Assembly: GCA_025450975.1 (NCBI GenBank)
Contig: JANWLI010000017.1
Location: 1-9,081, forward strand
From: Candidatus Kapaibacterium sp.
GTDB taxonomy: Bacteria > Bacteroidota > Ignavibacteria > Palsa-1295
Reading direction: 5' to 3'
Length of the DNA stretch: 9,081 nucleotides
Shown: one piece after another, positions 1 through 5,769 of the stretch
How positions within the stretch are numbered: the stretch's first letter is position 1
How the letters are laid out: each line of letters opens with the position of its first letter
Notes under the pieces: generated by a model
Told to the model about the DNA's origin: nothing
What the model saw: only the letters and a program-made list of their open reading frames with translations
The model's database searches: none
Program-made: the position numbers and the translations under genes

Positions 1-2
1 CG

Positions 3-533
3 CGTCTGCAGGGACATCCGGGTCGCGACATGGGACTTCCGGGCATCGAGAGCTCGACCGGCTCGCTCGGGCAGGGGCTCGGCAGTGCCGTCGGTATGGC
101 GCTTGCCGATAAGCTCGTCTCGAAGAACGATCATCGCGTCTTTTCACTCACCGGCGACGGCGAGTTGCAGGAAGGCGAGATCTGGGAAGCAGCGATGAAT
201 GCTGCGCACTACAAGCTTGATAATCTTTGCGTGATCGTCGATCGCAATCATTGCCAGATCGATGGCCGCACGGACGAAGTCATGGAAGTCGAACCGGTCG
301 TCGATAAGTGGCGGGCCTTCGGATTTCATACGATCTTTGTCGATGGTCATGATTATACTGCCTTACGCAAGGCATTTATCGAAGCCGAGAATACGAAAGG
401 AAAGCCGACCTGCATCGTTGCACAAACGTATATGGGGCATCCGATCAGCTTCATGAACGACGATTATCGCTGGCACGGTAAGCCACCGAAACCGGATGAA
501 GCAGATGTCGCACTTGCAGAACTGGGAGCATAA
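3..533 (+). CDS. Transketolase, N-terminal subunit (3' part only)
   Basis: This is the 3' end of a gene that enters from the left edge; the first complete codon is at base 3 and the gene is read for 176 codons to TAA at 531. The visible protein opens with RLQGHPGRDMGLPGIESSTG, the conserved transketolase segment in which the His contacts substrate or cofactor. It then shows GSLGQGLGSAVGMA and the thiamine-diphosphate motif beginning GDGELQEGEIWEAAMNAAHY and ending in VDRNHCQIDG, where the Asn helps bind Mg2+. The tail YRWHGKPPKPDE closes the family's pyrophosphate-binding domain. The complete family member is about 270 residues, so roughly a third is missing. The C-terminal half is the next gene, four bases on, so the two chains probably assemble as one enzyme moving two-carbon ketol units between sugar phosphates in the cytoplasmic pentose phosphate pathway. 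Family assignment is firm; preference for classical transketolase over a related ThDP enzyme is inferred. Confidence 0.93.
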   Translation, partial: RLQGHPGRDMGLPGIESSTGSLGQGLGSAVGMALADKLVSKNDHRVFSLTGDGELQEGEIWEAAMNAAHYKLDNLCVIVDRNHCQIDGRTDEVMEVEPVVDKWRAFGFHTIFVDGHDYTALRKAFIEAENTKGKPTCIVAQTYMGHPISFMNDDYRWHGKPPKPDEADVALAELGA

Positions 534-537
534 GAAC

Positions 538-1560
538 ATGGAAACAGCAACCGCAACTAAGGAAGTAACGATGGCAACGACGAACGGCGCGACCAAGCAC
601 GTCACCAAGATGGAGATGCACGGCAAGAAGGCAACGCGCTTTGGCTTCGGCGAAGGACTTGTGACGCTTGGCGAACGCTACGATAACGTTGTCGTGCTCG
701 GCGGCGATATCACCGGCTCGGTCATGACGTCGTATTTCAAAGAGAAATTTCCGGATCGCTTCTTCTCGATGGGCATCATGGAAGCGACGGCAACGCTGAT
801 CGCAACCGGCCTCGCACTTTCAGGGAAGGTCCCGTTCTTCGCAAGCTATGGTGCATTCGCTGCATGCCGTAATACGGACATGCTGCGTATCTCCGTTTGC
901 TATAACGATGCGAACGTGAAGATCGGCGGCGGCCATGCAGGCATTTCTGTGGGCCCTGACGGCGCAACGCACCAGGTGCTCGAAGAGATCGCCATCACGC
1001 GCGTGCTGCCGAACATGACGCTCATCGTGCCATGCGACTTCCTCGAAGCGAAGAAGGCGACGATCGCCATGGGCGAGTTTGTCGGTCCGTGCTACATCCG
1101 TTTTGGCCGTTCCGATACGCCGCTCTTTACGACCGACGATACGCCATTCGTGATCGGTAAGGCACAAGTGTTCAGACAGGGCACCGACCTTGCGATCTGC
1201 GCATGCGGCCCGATGGTGTGGGAAGCGCTTGTTGCTGCAGAAGAGCTTGCGAAAGAAGGCATCGAAGCGCGTGTGATCAACGTGTCGACGATCAAGCCAC
1301 TCGATAAGGATACGATCATGGCTGCTGCACGCGAGTGCGGAGCGATCGTGACTGCCGAAGAGCATCAGATCACTGCCGGCCTCGGCAGTGCAGTTGCAGA
1401 GACGGTCGTCAAAGAGCATCCGGTGCCGATGGAATTTGTTGGTGTCAACGATACATTTGGCGGATCGGGTGAGCCTGAGGAGTTGATGCAGTTATTTGGT
1501 CTGACGGCGAAGGAGATCCTCGCAGCGGCGCGGAAAGTCCTTAAAAGAAAAGCGAAGTAA
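538..1560 (+). CDS. Transketolase, C-terminal subunit
   Basis: The 340-residue product carries the pyrimidine-binding and C-terminal domains of transketolase and partners the subunit encoded immediately upstream. Family homology begins near residue 30 (KKATRFGFGEGL). Glu82 in SMGIMEATA matches the conserved Glu that activates the thiamine ring. GGHAGISVGPDGATHQ (131-146) holds His133 and His145, the usual active-site histidines. IRFGRSDTP (187-195) and EEHQITAGLGSAVAE (274-288) are also characteristic. The start at 538 was chosen because it lies four bases after the upstream stop, with GGGAG nine bases before it. A second ATG at 571 has a better ribosome-binding site (AAGGAAG, 559-565) and would remove eleven residues. 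Either start leaves a Thr/Ala/Lys-rich leader with no family counterpart. The gene is in one operon with the N-subunit and probably with the threonylcarbamoyl-AMP synthase gene that follows. Confidence 0.93.
   Translation: METATATKEVTMATTNGATKHVTKMEMHGKKATRFGFGEGLVTLGERYDNVVVLGGDITGSVMTSYFKEKFPDRFFSMGIMEATATLIATGLALSGKVPFFASYGAFAACRNTDMLRISVCYNDANVKIGGGHAGISVGPDGATHQVLEEIAITRVLPNMTLIVPCDFLEAKKATIAMGEFVGPCYIRFGRSDTPLFTTDDTPFVIGKAQVFRQGTDLAICACGPMVWEALVAAEELAKEGIEARVINVSTIKPLDKDTIMAAARECGAIVTAEEHQITAGLGSAVAETVVKEHPVPMEFVGVNDTFGGSGEPEELMQLFGLTAKEILAAARKVLKRKAK
559..565 (+). promoter_or_regulatory. Candidate Shine-Dalgarno for an internal start of the transketolase C-subunit
   Basis: AAGGAAG lies five bases before the in-frame ATG at 571. 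It is the best Shine-Dalgarno-like sequence placed before any start codon in the window, whereas most other genes here lack one. It may mean that translation begins at 571 rather than 538, or that both starts are used. It sits in a Thr/Lys-rich coding stretch, so a chance match is possible. Confidence 0.3.
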
Positions 1561-2510
1561 TTATCACGACGGTCGGTAAGGATATTATACAAGCTCGCCA
1601 GCTTCTTGAAGCCGGCGAGCTTGTTGCTATTCCGACGGAAACCGTGTACGGTCTGGCGGCGAATGCGCTCAATGCCGAAGCAGTTGTCCAAATATTCGCG
1701 GTAAAGAATCGCCCGCATTTCGATCCGCTTATCGTCCACCTTTCCTCATTCGAAGAGGCGAAGAAGTATGCTTCGTCTATTCCTGCGTGGGCTGACCGAT
1801 TGGCAGTGGCGTTTATGCCAGGTCCGCTCACCGTTGTGCCCCCGAAGGCTGCAGTTATTCCCGAGCTCGGGACAAGCGGACTTGACACTGTCGCGCTTCG
1901 CGTGCCTTCACACCCGTTAGCACACGAGTTGTTATCGCAGCTTTCCTTTCCGCTTGCAGCGCCGAGCGCAAATCCGTTTGGGTATGTGAGTCCGGTAACG
2001 GCGCAGCATGTGATGGACCAGCTTGGCGGGAAGATCCCATATAGCCTCGATGGCGATGCAGCGACAATAGGTTTGGAGTCGACGATCGTCGGAGAAGTCA
2101 ACGGAGTGCCGACGATCCTGCGGCTTGGCGGTATTGCGCTGGAAGCGATCCGTGAGGTGATCGGTGATGTCGAGGTGCAGATCTCTGCATCGAACCCGCT
2201 GGCGCCGGGGCAGTTGGAGAGCCATTATTCACCCAATAAACAGTTGTTCTTCGATGCCGATCAGGAGATCGTAAGGTTTGAAGTATCGCAGATTCGCACG
2301 ATCAGGTTTAGCACTTACCTGGAGGGTATTCCTCAGGATGCCCAACGGATATTAAGTCCGATGCGTGATCTAGCCGAAGCAGCACGCAATCTCTTCAGTA
2401 CGATGCGCGAGCTCGACGGGGAAGAGGGGATCGTCATCTTTGCCGAGCGTTTTCCCGAAGAGGGGCTGGGGCGGGCGATCAACGACCGGCTGCAGCGTGC
2501 GGCGGTTTAA
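1560..2510 (+). CDS. tsaC: Threonylcarbamoyl-AMP synthase, Sua5 type, with non-canonical start
   Basis: The enzyme makes L-threonylcarbamoyl-AMP from Thr, bicarbonate and ATP. This is the first step of the t6A37 modification on tRNAs reading ANN codons. With a start at 1560 it has 316 residues. The YrdC/TsaC domain shows VAIPTETVYGLAANAL (22-37), the KxR motif in KNRPHFDPL (Lys49, Arg51), MPGPLTVV, APSANPFGYVSP and GLESTIVG. The linker PGQLESHYSP leads to a Sua5 C-terminal domain ending EEGLGRAINDRLQRAA, so this is the long Sua5 form rather than short TsaC. Related proteins begin with roughly M-x-T-x-(I/V)-G-x-D-I, which matches codons starting at 1560 or 1563. The frame is closed by TAA at 1542 and has no ATG, GTG or TTG before GTG 1644, which lies inside the conserved ETVYG motif. 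ATT 1560, overlapping the upstream stop as TAATT, is therefore my best start; ATC 1563 is the alternative. Function is firm; the start is uncertain. Confidence 0.85.
   Translation: MITTVGKDIIQARQLLEAGELVAIPTETVYGLAANALNAEAVVQIFAVKNRPHFDPLIVHLSSFEEAKKYASSIPAWADRLAVAFMPGPLTVVPPKAAVIPELGTSGLDTVALRVPSHPLAHELLSQLSFPLAAPSANPFGYVSPVTAQHVMDQLGGKIPYSLDGDAATIGLESTIVGEVNGVPTILRLGGIALEAIREVIGDVEVQISASNPLAPGQLESHYSPNKQLFFDADQEIVRFEVSQIRTIRFSTYLEGIPQDAQRILSPMRDLAEAARNLFSTMRELDGEEGIVIFAERFPEEGLGRAINDRLQRAAV
1590..1623 (+). repeat. Long hairpin-forming inverted repeat at the 5' end of the Sua5-type gene
   Basis: The left arm CAAGCTCGCCAGCTTC (1590-1605) is complementary to the right arm GAAGCCGGCGAGCTTG (1608-1623) with one mismatch (A1600 opposite C1613). 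Only TT separates the arms, so in RNA a few central pairs would open to form the loop, leaving a stem of about 14 positions. It starts 30 bases after the transketolase stop and lies wholly within codons for QARQLLEAGELV of the next gene. No run of T follows, so it does not look like an intrinsic terminator. It could restrain ribosome entry, shield the transketolase mRNA 3' end from decay, or be a by-product of coding constraint. Confidence 0.6.
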
Positions 2511-2586
2511 GACGAAGTAAGGATACTTTTTGCGGGATTTTTGTTGCCAATAGACCTGCAACTTCAACTAATCCAATAAAATCAAC
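2511..2586 (+). other. Intergenic leader before the lipoprotein gene
   Basis: This 76-base AT-rich gap separates the Sua5-type gene from the lipoprotein gene. It has no clear terminator hairpin. TTTG at 2529-2532, then 18 bases, then TAGACCTG at 2551-2558 is a weak resemblance to the Bacteroidota pattern TTTG-N19-TAnnTTTG, matching four of six fixed bases in the second box. The leader ends in the A-rich AATAAAATCAAC with no Shine-Dalgarno, as is usual for Bacteroidota starts. A separate promoter here is only a guess. Confidence 0.25.
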
Positions 2587-3150
2587 TTGTTAGCTCGACT
2601 TTTTGCCCCGATTTTTGCCTGTTTTGTCCTCAGCGGCTGTCTTACTTCGGAATTTAAGGAAATTCGTATTACGCTTAATCCCGATGGCAGCGGCAAAGGA
2701 ATTATCACCTATGTCGATATTTCCAGCGAGCAGGGCGACGATACCGTATCGCTCGCGAAAGAAGATTTCGAATCGCTTGTTGCCGACGATCTCGAAGGCA
2801 AAAGCTTTGAGTCGGCAAACGAGAAGCTCAAGAATGTGAAGAAGCGCCTCTTCGTTGCCGATGGCAAGCTGATGGGGGAAGTCACGTTTGAGTTTTCGGA
2901 ATTGGCTGCCATCGGATTATACAAGCATCAGAACGAAGGTCCGTTTATGTTTTATACTCTTGCCGACGGATTTCTTACCAGTGGCCAGTATGCAGCATCG
3001 AACGGCAGCTACGGCGGCGACAAGATGCCGATCGTTTTCTGGCCGAGCAATACAACGGAGTTCTATGTGAAGATGGCGCTCTCCGCTCCGGAAACGCCGA
3101 AGACTTCGTTAGCCACTAACTACATCGCCTGGCAAAGCAAGCGCCGCTAA
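2587..3150 (+). CDS. Small lipoprotein of unknown function
   Basis: The 187-residue product has a short lipoprotein signal peptide: Arg4, a hydrophobic core LFAPIFACFV, and the lipobox LSGC with the acylated Cys at position 18. The residue after Cys is Leu, not Asp, so outer-membrane sorting or surface display is more likely than inner-membrane retention. The start is TTG; an in-frame TAA at 2569 and the position of the signal peptide leave no other usual start codon. The mature part is soluble with no further membrane segment, begins with an extended stretch (FKEIRITLNPDGSGKGIITY) typical of beta-rich lipoproteins, and has an acidic/Lys-rich middle (residues 45-90). The NPDGSG turn is common in FCB lipoproteins of no known role. 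I recognise no enzyme motif. The gene stands alone, and its last four bases overlap the end of the opposing kinase gene. Confidence 0.75.
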   Translation: MLARLFAPIFACFVLSGCLTSEFKEIRITLNPDGSGKGIITYVDISSEQGDDTVSLAKEDFESLVADDLEGKSFESANEKLKNVKKRLFVADGKLMGEVTFEFSELAAIGLYKHQNEGPFMFYTLADGFLTSGQYAASNGSYGGDKMPIVFWPSNTTEFYVKMALSAPETPKTSLATNYIAWQSKRR

Positions 3151-4052
3151 GCAGCAAGCTTTTCGGCGATCGCGAGTGCCTGGGTTACGGGCACGGTCTC
3201 ATCGAGCAAGGTCCAGCTTAATTCATAGGTCGCCACTTGTTCTGCGAGCGTTGTCTTAAAGAATGTTGAGTTGAATAATCCTCCGTGAATGGCGATGTTG
3301 CCATCGCAACGATCGGCGACGAGTTCGCACAGTCCTTCGATGTGGCGCGCTAAGTGATTTGTAGCTTCGACTGCGATCATGTGTGCCATCTCATCTTTCG
3401 GGATCAGATCGAAGACCATCGGCGCAAAATCTGCCGGCCTGATCTCATTTGCGTAGAGCATACTCCTGAACTTCGTCCGATCGTCGCCAACCATGGATTC
3501 AAGTTGTTCGGCAACAGCTTCGTAGAGTGCGCCCTGTTGTTCCATGCCGTCCGTGGCTTTGCAGTAGTGCTTGAGTGCGTGGAGGCCTATCCAGTGGCCG
3601 CTGCCTTCGTCGCCGAGGAGGCGTCCCCAGCCACCGATCTTCACGACTTCCTTATCCATGGTTCTCGCGAGGTAGACGCTGCCGGTGCCTGCGATAACTA
3701 AGAGGCCGGACATGTCGTCTTCCGGATAAGCAGCCTGCAAGGTGATCGTTGAATCGCTTTCGACATGGATCGGCAGCGAGGAATTGCTGAACTCTCTTTG
3801 GAGTGCAGATCGAAATTCCTCCTGCTTTTTCGGGTCGCCTGCGCCGGAGAGGGAAATGCCGATGGCGCCGATGTCGGACACGTTGCCGACAAGCTCCTGC
3901 GTGATCTCTTTGAAGCGCTTTGCAGCGGGTTCGATGCCGAGATCCGAATACTTCAGCGATTCTTCCTGAATAAAGTATTCGGGTTGATTATTATCTGACT
4001 TGATGAGAAAGCGGCTGCGGGATCCGCCGCCGTCAAAACCGATGGTGATCAT
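3147..4052 (-). CDS. BadF/BcrA-type ASKHA sugar kinase, probable N-acetylglucosamine kinase
   Basis: The 301-residue product has the actin-like kinase fold of the BadF/BadG/BcrA/BcrD ATPase family. The phosphate-1 loop is GFDGGGSRSR (5-14). Asp100 in VESDSTITL is the likely catalytic base. VIAGTGSVYLAR (119-130) is the second phosphate loop and GGWGRLLGDEGSGHWIG (140-156) is the family's signature segment. AIHGGLFNSTFF (in the last fifth) matches the adenosine-binding region. Length fits N-acetylglucosamine or related amino-sugar kinases better than the larger benzoyl-CoA reductase activators, which also carry a Cys cluster absent here. It would phosphorylate amino sugars recovered from cell-wall turnover in the cytoplasm; the exact sugar is inferred. 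Its ATG overlaps the rqcH stop as ATGA, with no Shine-Dalgarno, so translation is probably coupled. Its TAG stop lies within the convergent lipoprotein gene's final codons. Confidence 0.85.
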   Translation of the reverse strand: MITIGFDGGGSRSRFLIKSDNNQPEYFIQEESLKYSDLGIEPAAKRFKEITQELVGNVSDIGAIGISLSGAGDPKKQEEFRSALQREFSNSSLPIHVESDSTITLQAAYPEDDMSGLLVIAGTGSVYLARTMDKEVVKIGGWGRLLGDEGSGHWIGLHALKHYCKATDGMEQQGALYEAVAEQLESMVGDDRTKFRSMLYANEIRPADFAPMVFDLIPKDEMAHMIAVEATNHLARHIEGLCELVADRCDGNIAIHGGLFNSTFFKTTLAEQVATYELSWTLLDETVPVTQALAIAEKLAA

Positions 4053-5569
4053 GGTGAAATTGGATGAGCTGAAATTTGTGGGGTAACAATAATAACTTCT
4101 TCACGCTCGAGCTTAACGGCTCCGGGCGCTGCGCCGCGAGGTTTGCGGACGTACTTCCTGCGCGTATAGGCAACAGGCGCATGTTTCTGCGAGCGGGCAT
4201 CGCTAAAATACGCTGCAAGCTCGGCAGCCTGTTCGATGGCGCGCTGCGGGATATTCGGGCGCTTGCCCGAACGCAGCACGACATGCGAGCCGCTGACATG
4301 GCGCGCGTGAAACCAGATATCCTCTTTCTGCGCGACGTGCAACGTGAGCTCGTCATTCTGCTTTGCGTTCTTGCCGATCAGCACGCGCATGCCTCCGGCA
4401 ACTTCGTACTCGCGGAAGCGTGGGCCGGTCGTGCCAATGGCATCTGCAGCCTGCTGTAAGGTATAACGTCCGGCAGAAAGATCTTTGCGGATGGCATCGA
4501 GGGCCTTCACGCTTTCCGCTTCGACGATGCGCTCGCGAAGAATGAGCAGCGTCTCTTCGTCTTTATCGAGTGATGCAACACGTGCTACGACATCGGATTT
4601 GCGTGCCTTAGCAGTCCGTGCCTTCTCGAAGAAGCGATTTGCATTCTCATACGGCGTCTGCGAGGCGTCGAGCTGTATAGTATGCTCTCCCTTGCCGTCG
4701 GTGAATGTAAAAGTAGTTGTGCCTCTAGTCAGCTCTTCGGCACGCGTGAGGATGTCCTGCCCGATATGCATGTAGCGGTCGATGCGTGTGCTATCGGAGA
4801 TGGAGCCGGACGCTTCGGTGCGGGCAGTCGATGTCTTGTCGATGATCGTATCGACGGTGTTAAGCAGCGAGCGGCGGCTGCCTTCGAGCGCCTGTGTGCG
4901 CTCGCGATGGATAACAGCTAATTCGATCGCTTCGCTCGGGCTGCGGAATTGCTGCGGCGTTGCATCGATGCTCTGCAGGCGGATGGGGCTGACGAGAAAC
5001 TCGGGCGAATGCTTGTAGAGATACGTCGTTGCCGAAGTGCGCAATTCAGTTTCAAATTGCTCGATCTCAGCATTGCGGTGCGTGAGATCTTTGCGAAGCG
5101 GCTTGCTCAGCAGCGAAAGGGATTTCGTCGAGTCGAAAGCTTCCTCGGTGATGGCAACTTCAACATCTGTCTCTGATGCTTTCTTGAAGGAGCCGACGAG
5201 CTTGCCATGTTCGAAAAGCAGGGCGTTGGGGCGATCAAAGAAACGAAGTGTAAGGTTGAGATCGCCGAAGCGCAGGATGATCAGGCGGTCATACCTAGCG
5301 ATGGTGACGGTGCTTAGTTCTTTGCCTTCAAGCTCGGTGAAGAAGCTCGTCACATTCCGTTTTGGCGGATCGAAGATCTGGCCGGCCAGATAAAGTGATG
5401 CCTTCCCTGGTGCGAGGCGGGCGATAAGAAGCTCAGACGTCTCTTCGCCTGCGAGCTCGATGCGCAGTTCGTGGGCCTGGATCGAGTAGGCGCGCACGAA
5501 GGAAAGGCCGCTGCATCGGCGGCGGATCTCTTCTGCGGACTGCCTGATAATGTAATAGTTCTGGAGCAC
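4049..5569 (-). CDS. rqcH: RqcH/NFACT ribosome-associated quality control protein
   Basis: The 506-residue product is an NFACT family member (RqcH in bacteria, NEMF/Rqc2 in eukaryotes, formerly FbpA-like). RqcH binds the 50S subunit obstructed by peptidyl-tRNA after ribosome splitting and recruits tRNA-Ala to add a C-terminal alanine tail that marks the peptide for proteolysis. The NFACT-N domain covers about residues 1-200 and keeps Asp94-Arg95 in ARYDRLIIL, equivalent to the DR pair needed for activity in Bacillus subtilis RqcH. The middle (215-380) is helical and charged, fitting the coiled-coil arms, and contains the family's NANRFFEKARTAKAR (309-323). The NFACT-R domain (about 384-496) has DIWFHARHVSGSHVV (417-431) and YTRRKYVRKPRGAAPGAV. 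The start is GTG, directly preceded in frame by TAA, and the protein opens LQNYYIIRQ as in related proteins. It leads a two-gene unit with the sugar kinase and diverges from a tRNA-Ala gene 60 bp away. Confidence 0.9.
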   Translation of the reverse strand: MLQNYYIIRQSAEEIRRRCSGLSFVRAYSIQAHELRIELAGEETSELLIARLAPGKASLYLAGQIFDPPKRNVTSFFTELEGKELSTVTIARYDRLIILRFGDLNLTLRFFDRPNALLFEHGKLVGSFKKASETDVEVAITEEAFDSTKSLSLLSKPLRKDLTHRNAEIEQFETELRTSATTYLYKHSPEFLVSPIRLQSIDATPQQFRSPSEAIELAVIHRERTQALEGSRRSLLNTVDTIIDKTSTARTEASGSISDSTRIDRYMHIGQDILTRAEELTRGTTTFTFTDGKGEHTIQLDASQTPYENANRFFEKARTAKARKSDVVARVASLDKDEETLLILRERIVEAESVKALDAIRKDLSAGRYTLQQAADAIGTTGPRFREYEVAGGMRVLIGKNAKQNDELTLHVAQKEDIWFHARHVSGSHVVLRSGKRPNIPQRAIEQAAELAAYFSDARSQKHAPVAYTRRKYVRKPRGAAPGAVKLEREEVIIVTPQISAHPISP

Positions 5570-5629
5570 TTACGGTCGGAACTCATCAACAACAAATAGC
5601 GCTTGTAGCGTTGCCTTGGATTTTACACT
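5570..5629. promoter_or_regulatory. Divergent intergenic region between rqcH and tRNA-Ala
   Basis: These 60 bases must hold the start signals for rqcH (leftward) and the tRNA gene (rightward), unless rqcH is read from further upstream. On the plus strand TAGCGTTG at 5606-5613 matches five of six fixed bases of the Bacteroidota -7 box TAnnTTTG and would start transcription about ten bases before the tRNA, but no TTTG lies at the matching upstream distance. I could not place a convincing promoter for rqcH, and its GTG has no Shine-Dalgarno. The two promoters would have to overlap or abut. Confidence 0.4.
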
Positions 5630-5702
5630 GGGCCTGTAGCTCATCTGGTAGAGCGCTACATTCGCATTGTAGAGGTAAGGGGTTCGAGTCCCCTCAGGTC
5701 CA
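5630..5702 (+). tRNA. tRNA-Ala, anticodon CGC
   Basis: A complete 73-base cloverleaf is visible. The acceptor stem GGGCCTG pairs with CAGGTCC (5695-5701) and includes the G3-U70 wobble that identifies alanine tRNAs; the discriminator is A5702. The D arm is GCTC-ATCTGGTA-GAGC. The anticodon arm is CTACA-TTCGCAT-TGTAG, with anticodon CGC at 5663-5665, reading GCG. The variable loop is AGGTA and the T arm is AGGGG-TTCGAGT-CCCCT. All stem positions pair. CCA is not encoded, since CTG follows the discriminator, so a CCA-adding enzyme is required. One oddity is that position 15 is T and position 48 is A, where a purine-pyrimidine pair is normal. The gene is followed by its own terminator. Confidence 0.97.
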
Positions 5703-5712
5703 CTGGAGCGCG

Positions 5713-5744
5713 AGTCAAAAGCCATGATTGCTTTTGACTTTTTT
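5713..5744 (+). terminator. Intrinsic terminator of the tRNA-Ala gene
   Basis: AGTCAAAAGC (5713-5722) and GCTTTTGACT (5730-5739) form a perfect 10-bp stem around a 7-base loop, followed by a T run that extends to 5744. It begins eleven bases after the tRNA. The stem is AT-rich, but its layout is standard for a Rho-independent terminator. It should isolate the tRNA from def. The A run in the left arm also gives some T-run character on the opposite strand, though a role there is unlikely because no gene converges on it. Confidence 0.88.
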
Positions 5745-5769
5745 CGTTTAATTCATGTTCTACTAATTC

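Noticed and set aside
820..1419. 199-codon open frame on the minus strand inside the transketolase C-subunit gene
   Set aside because: The plus-strand frame is a full conserved enzyme. The antisense product is rich in Arg, His and Cys with no recognisable domain, a typical GC-rich shadow frame.
1543..1560. A-rich stretch at the end of the transketolase C-subunit as a -1 frameshift site that would fuse it to the Sua5-type protein
   Set aside because: The frames differ by -1 and a hairpin lies downstream, but no proper X-XXY-YYZ heptamer is in phase, the hairpin is about 30 bases away rather than 5-9, and a transketolase-Sua5 fusion makes no biological sense.
3165..3175. GCGATCGC octamer, as in cyanobacterial HIP1 repeats
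   Set aside because: Only an isolated copy was noticed, within coding sequence, so it is best explained by base composition and codon use.
4076..5393. Several plus-strand open frames of 60-127 codons inside the rqcH gene
   Set aside because: They are antisense to a conserved protein, have no family motifs and no start signals.
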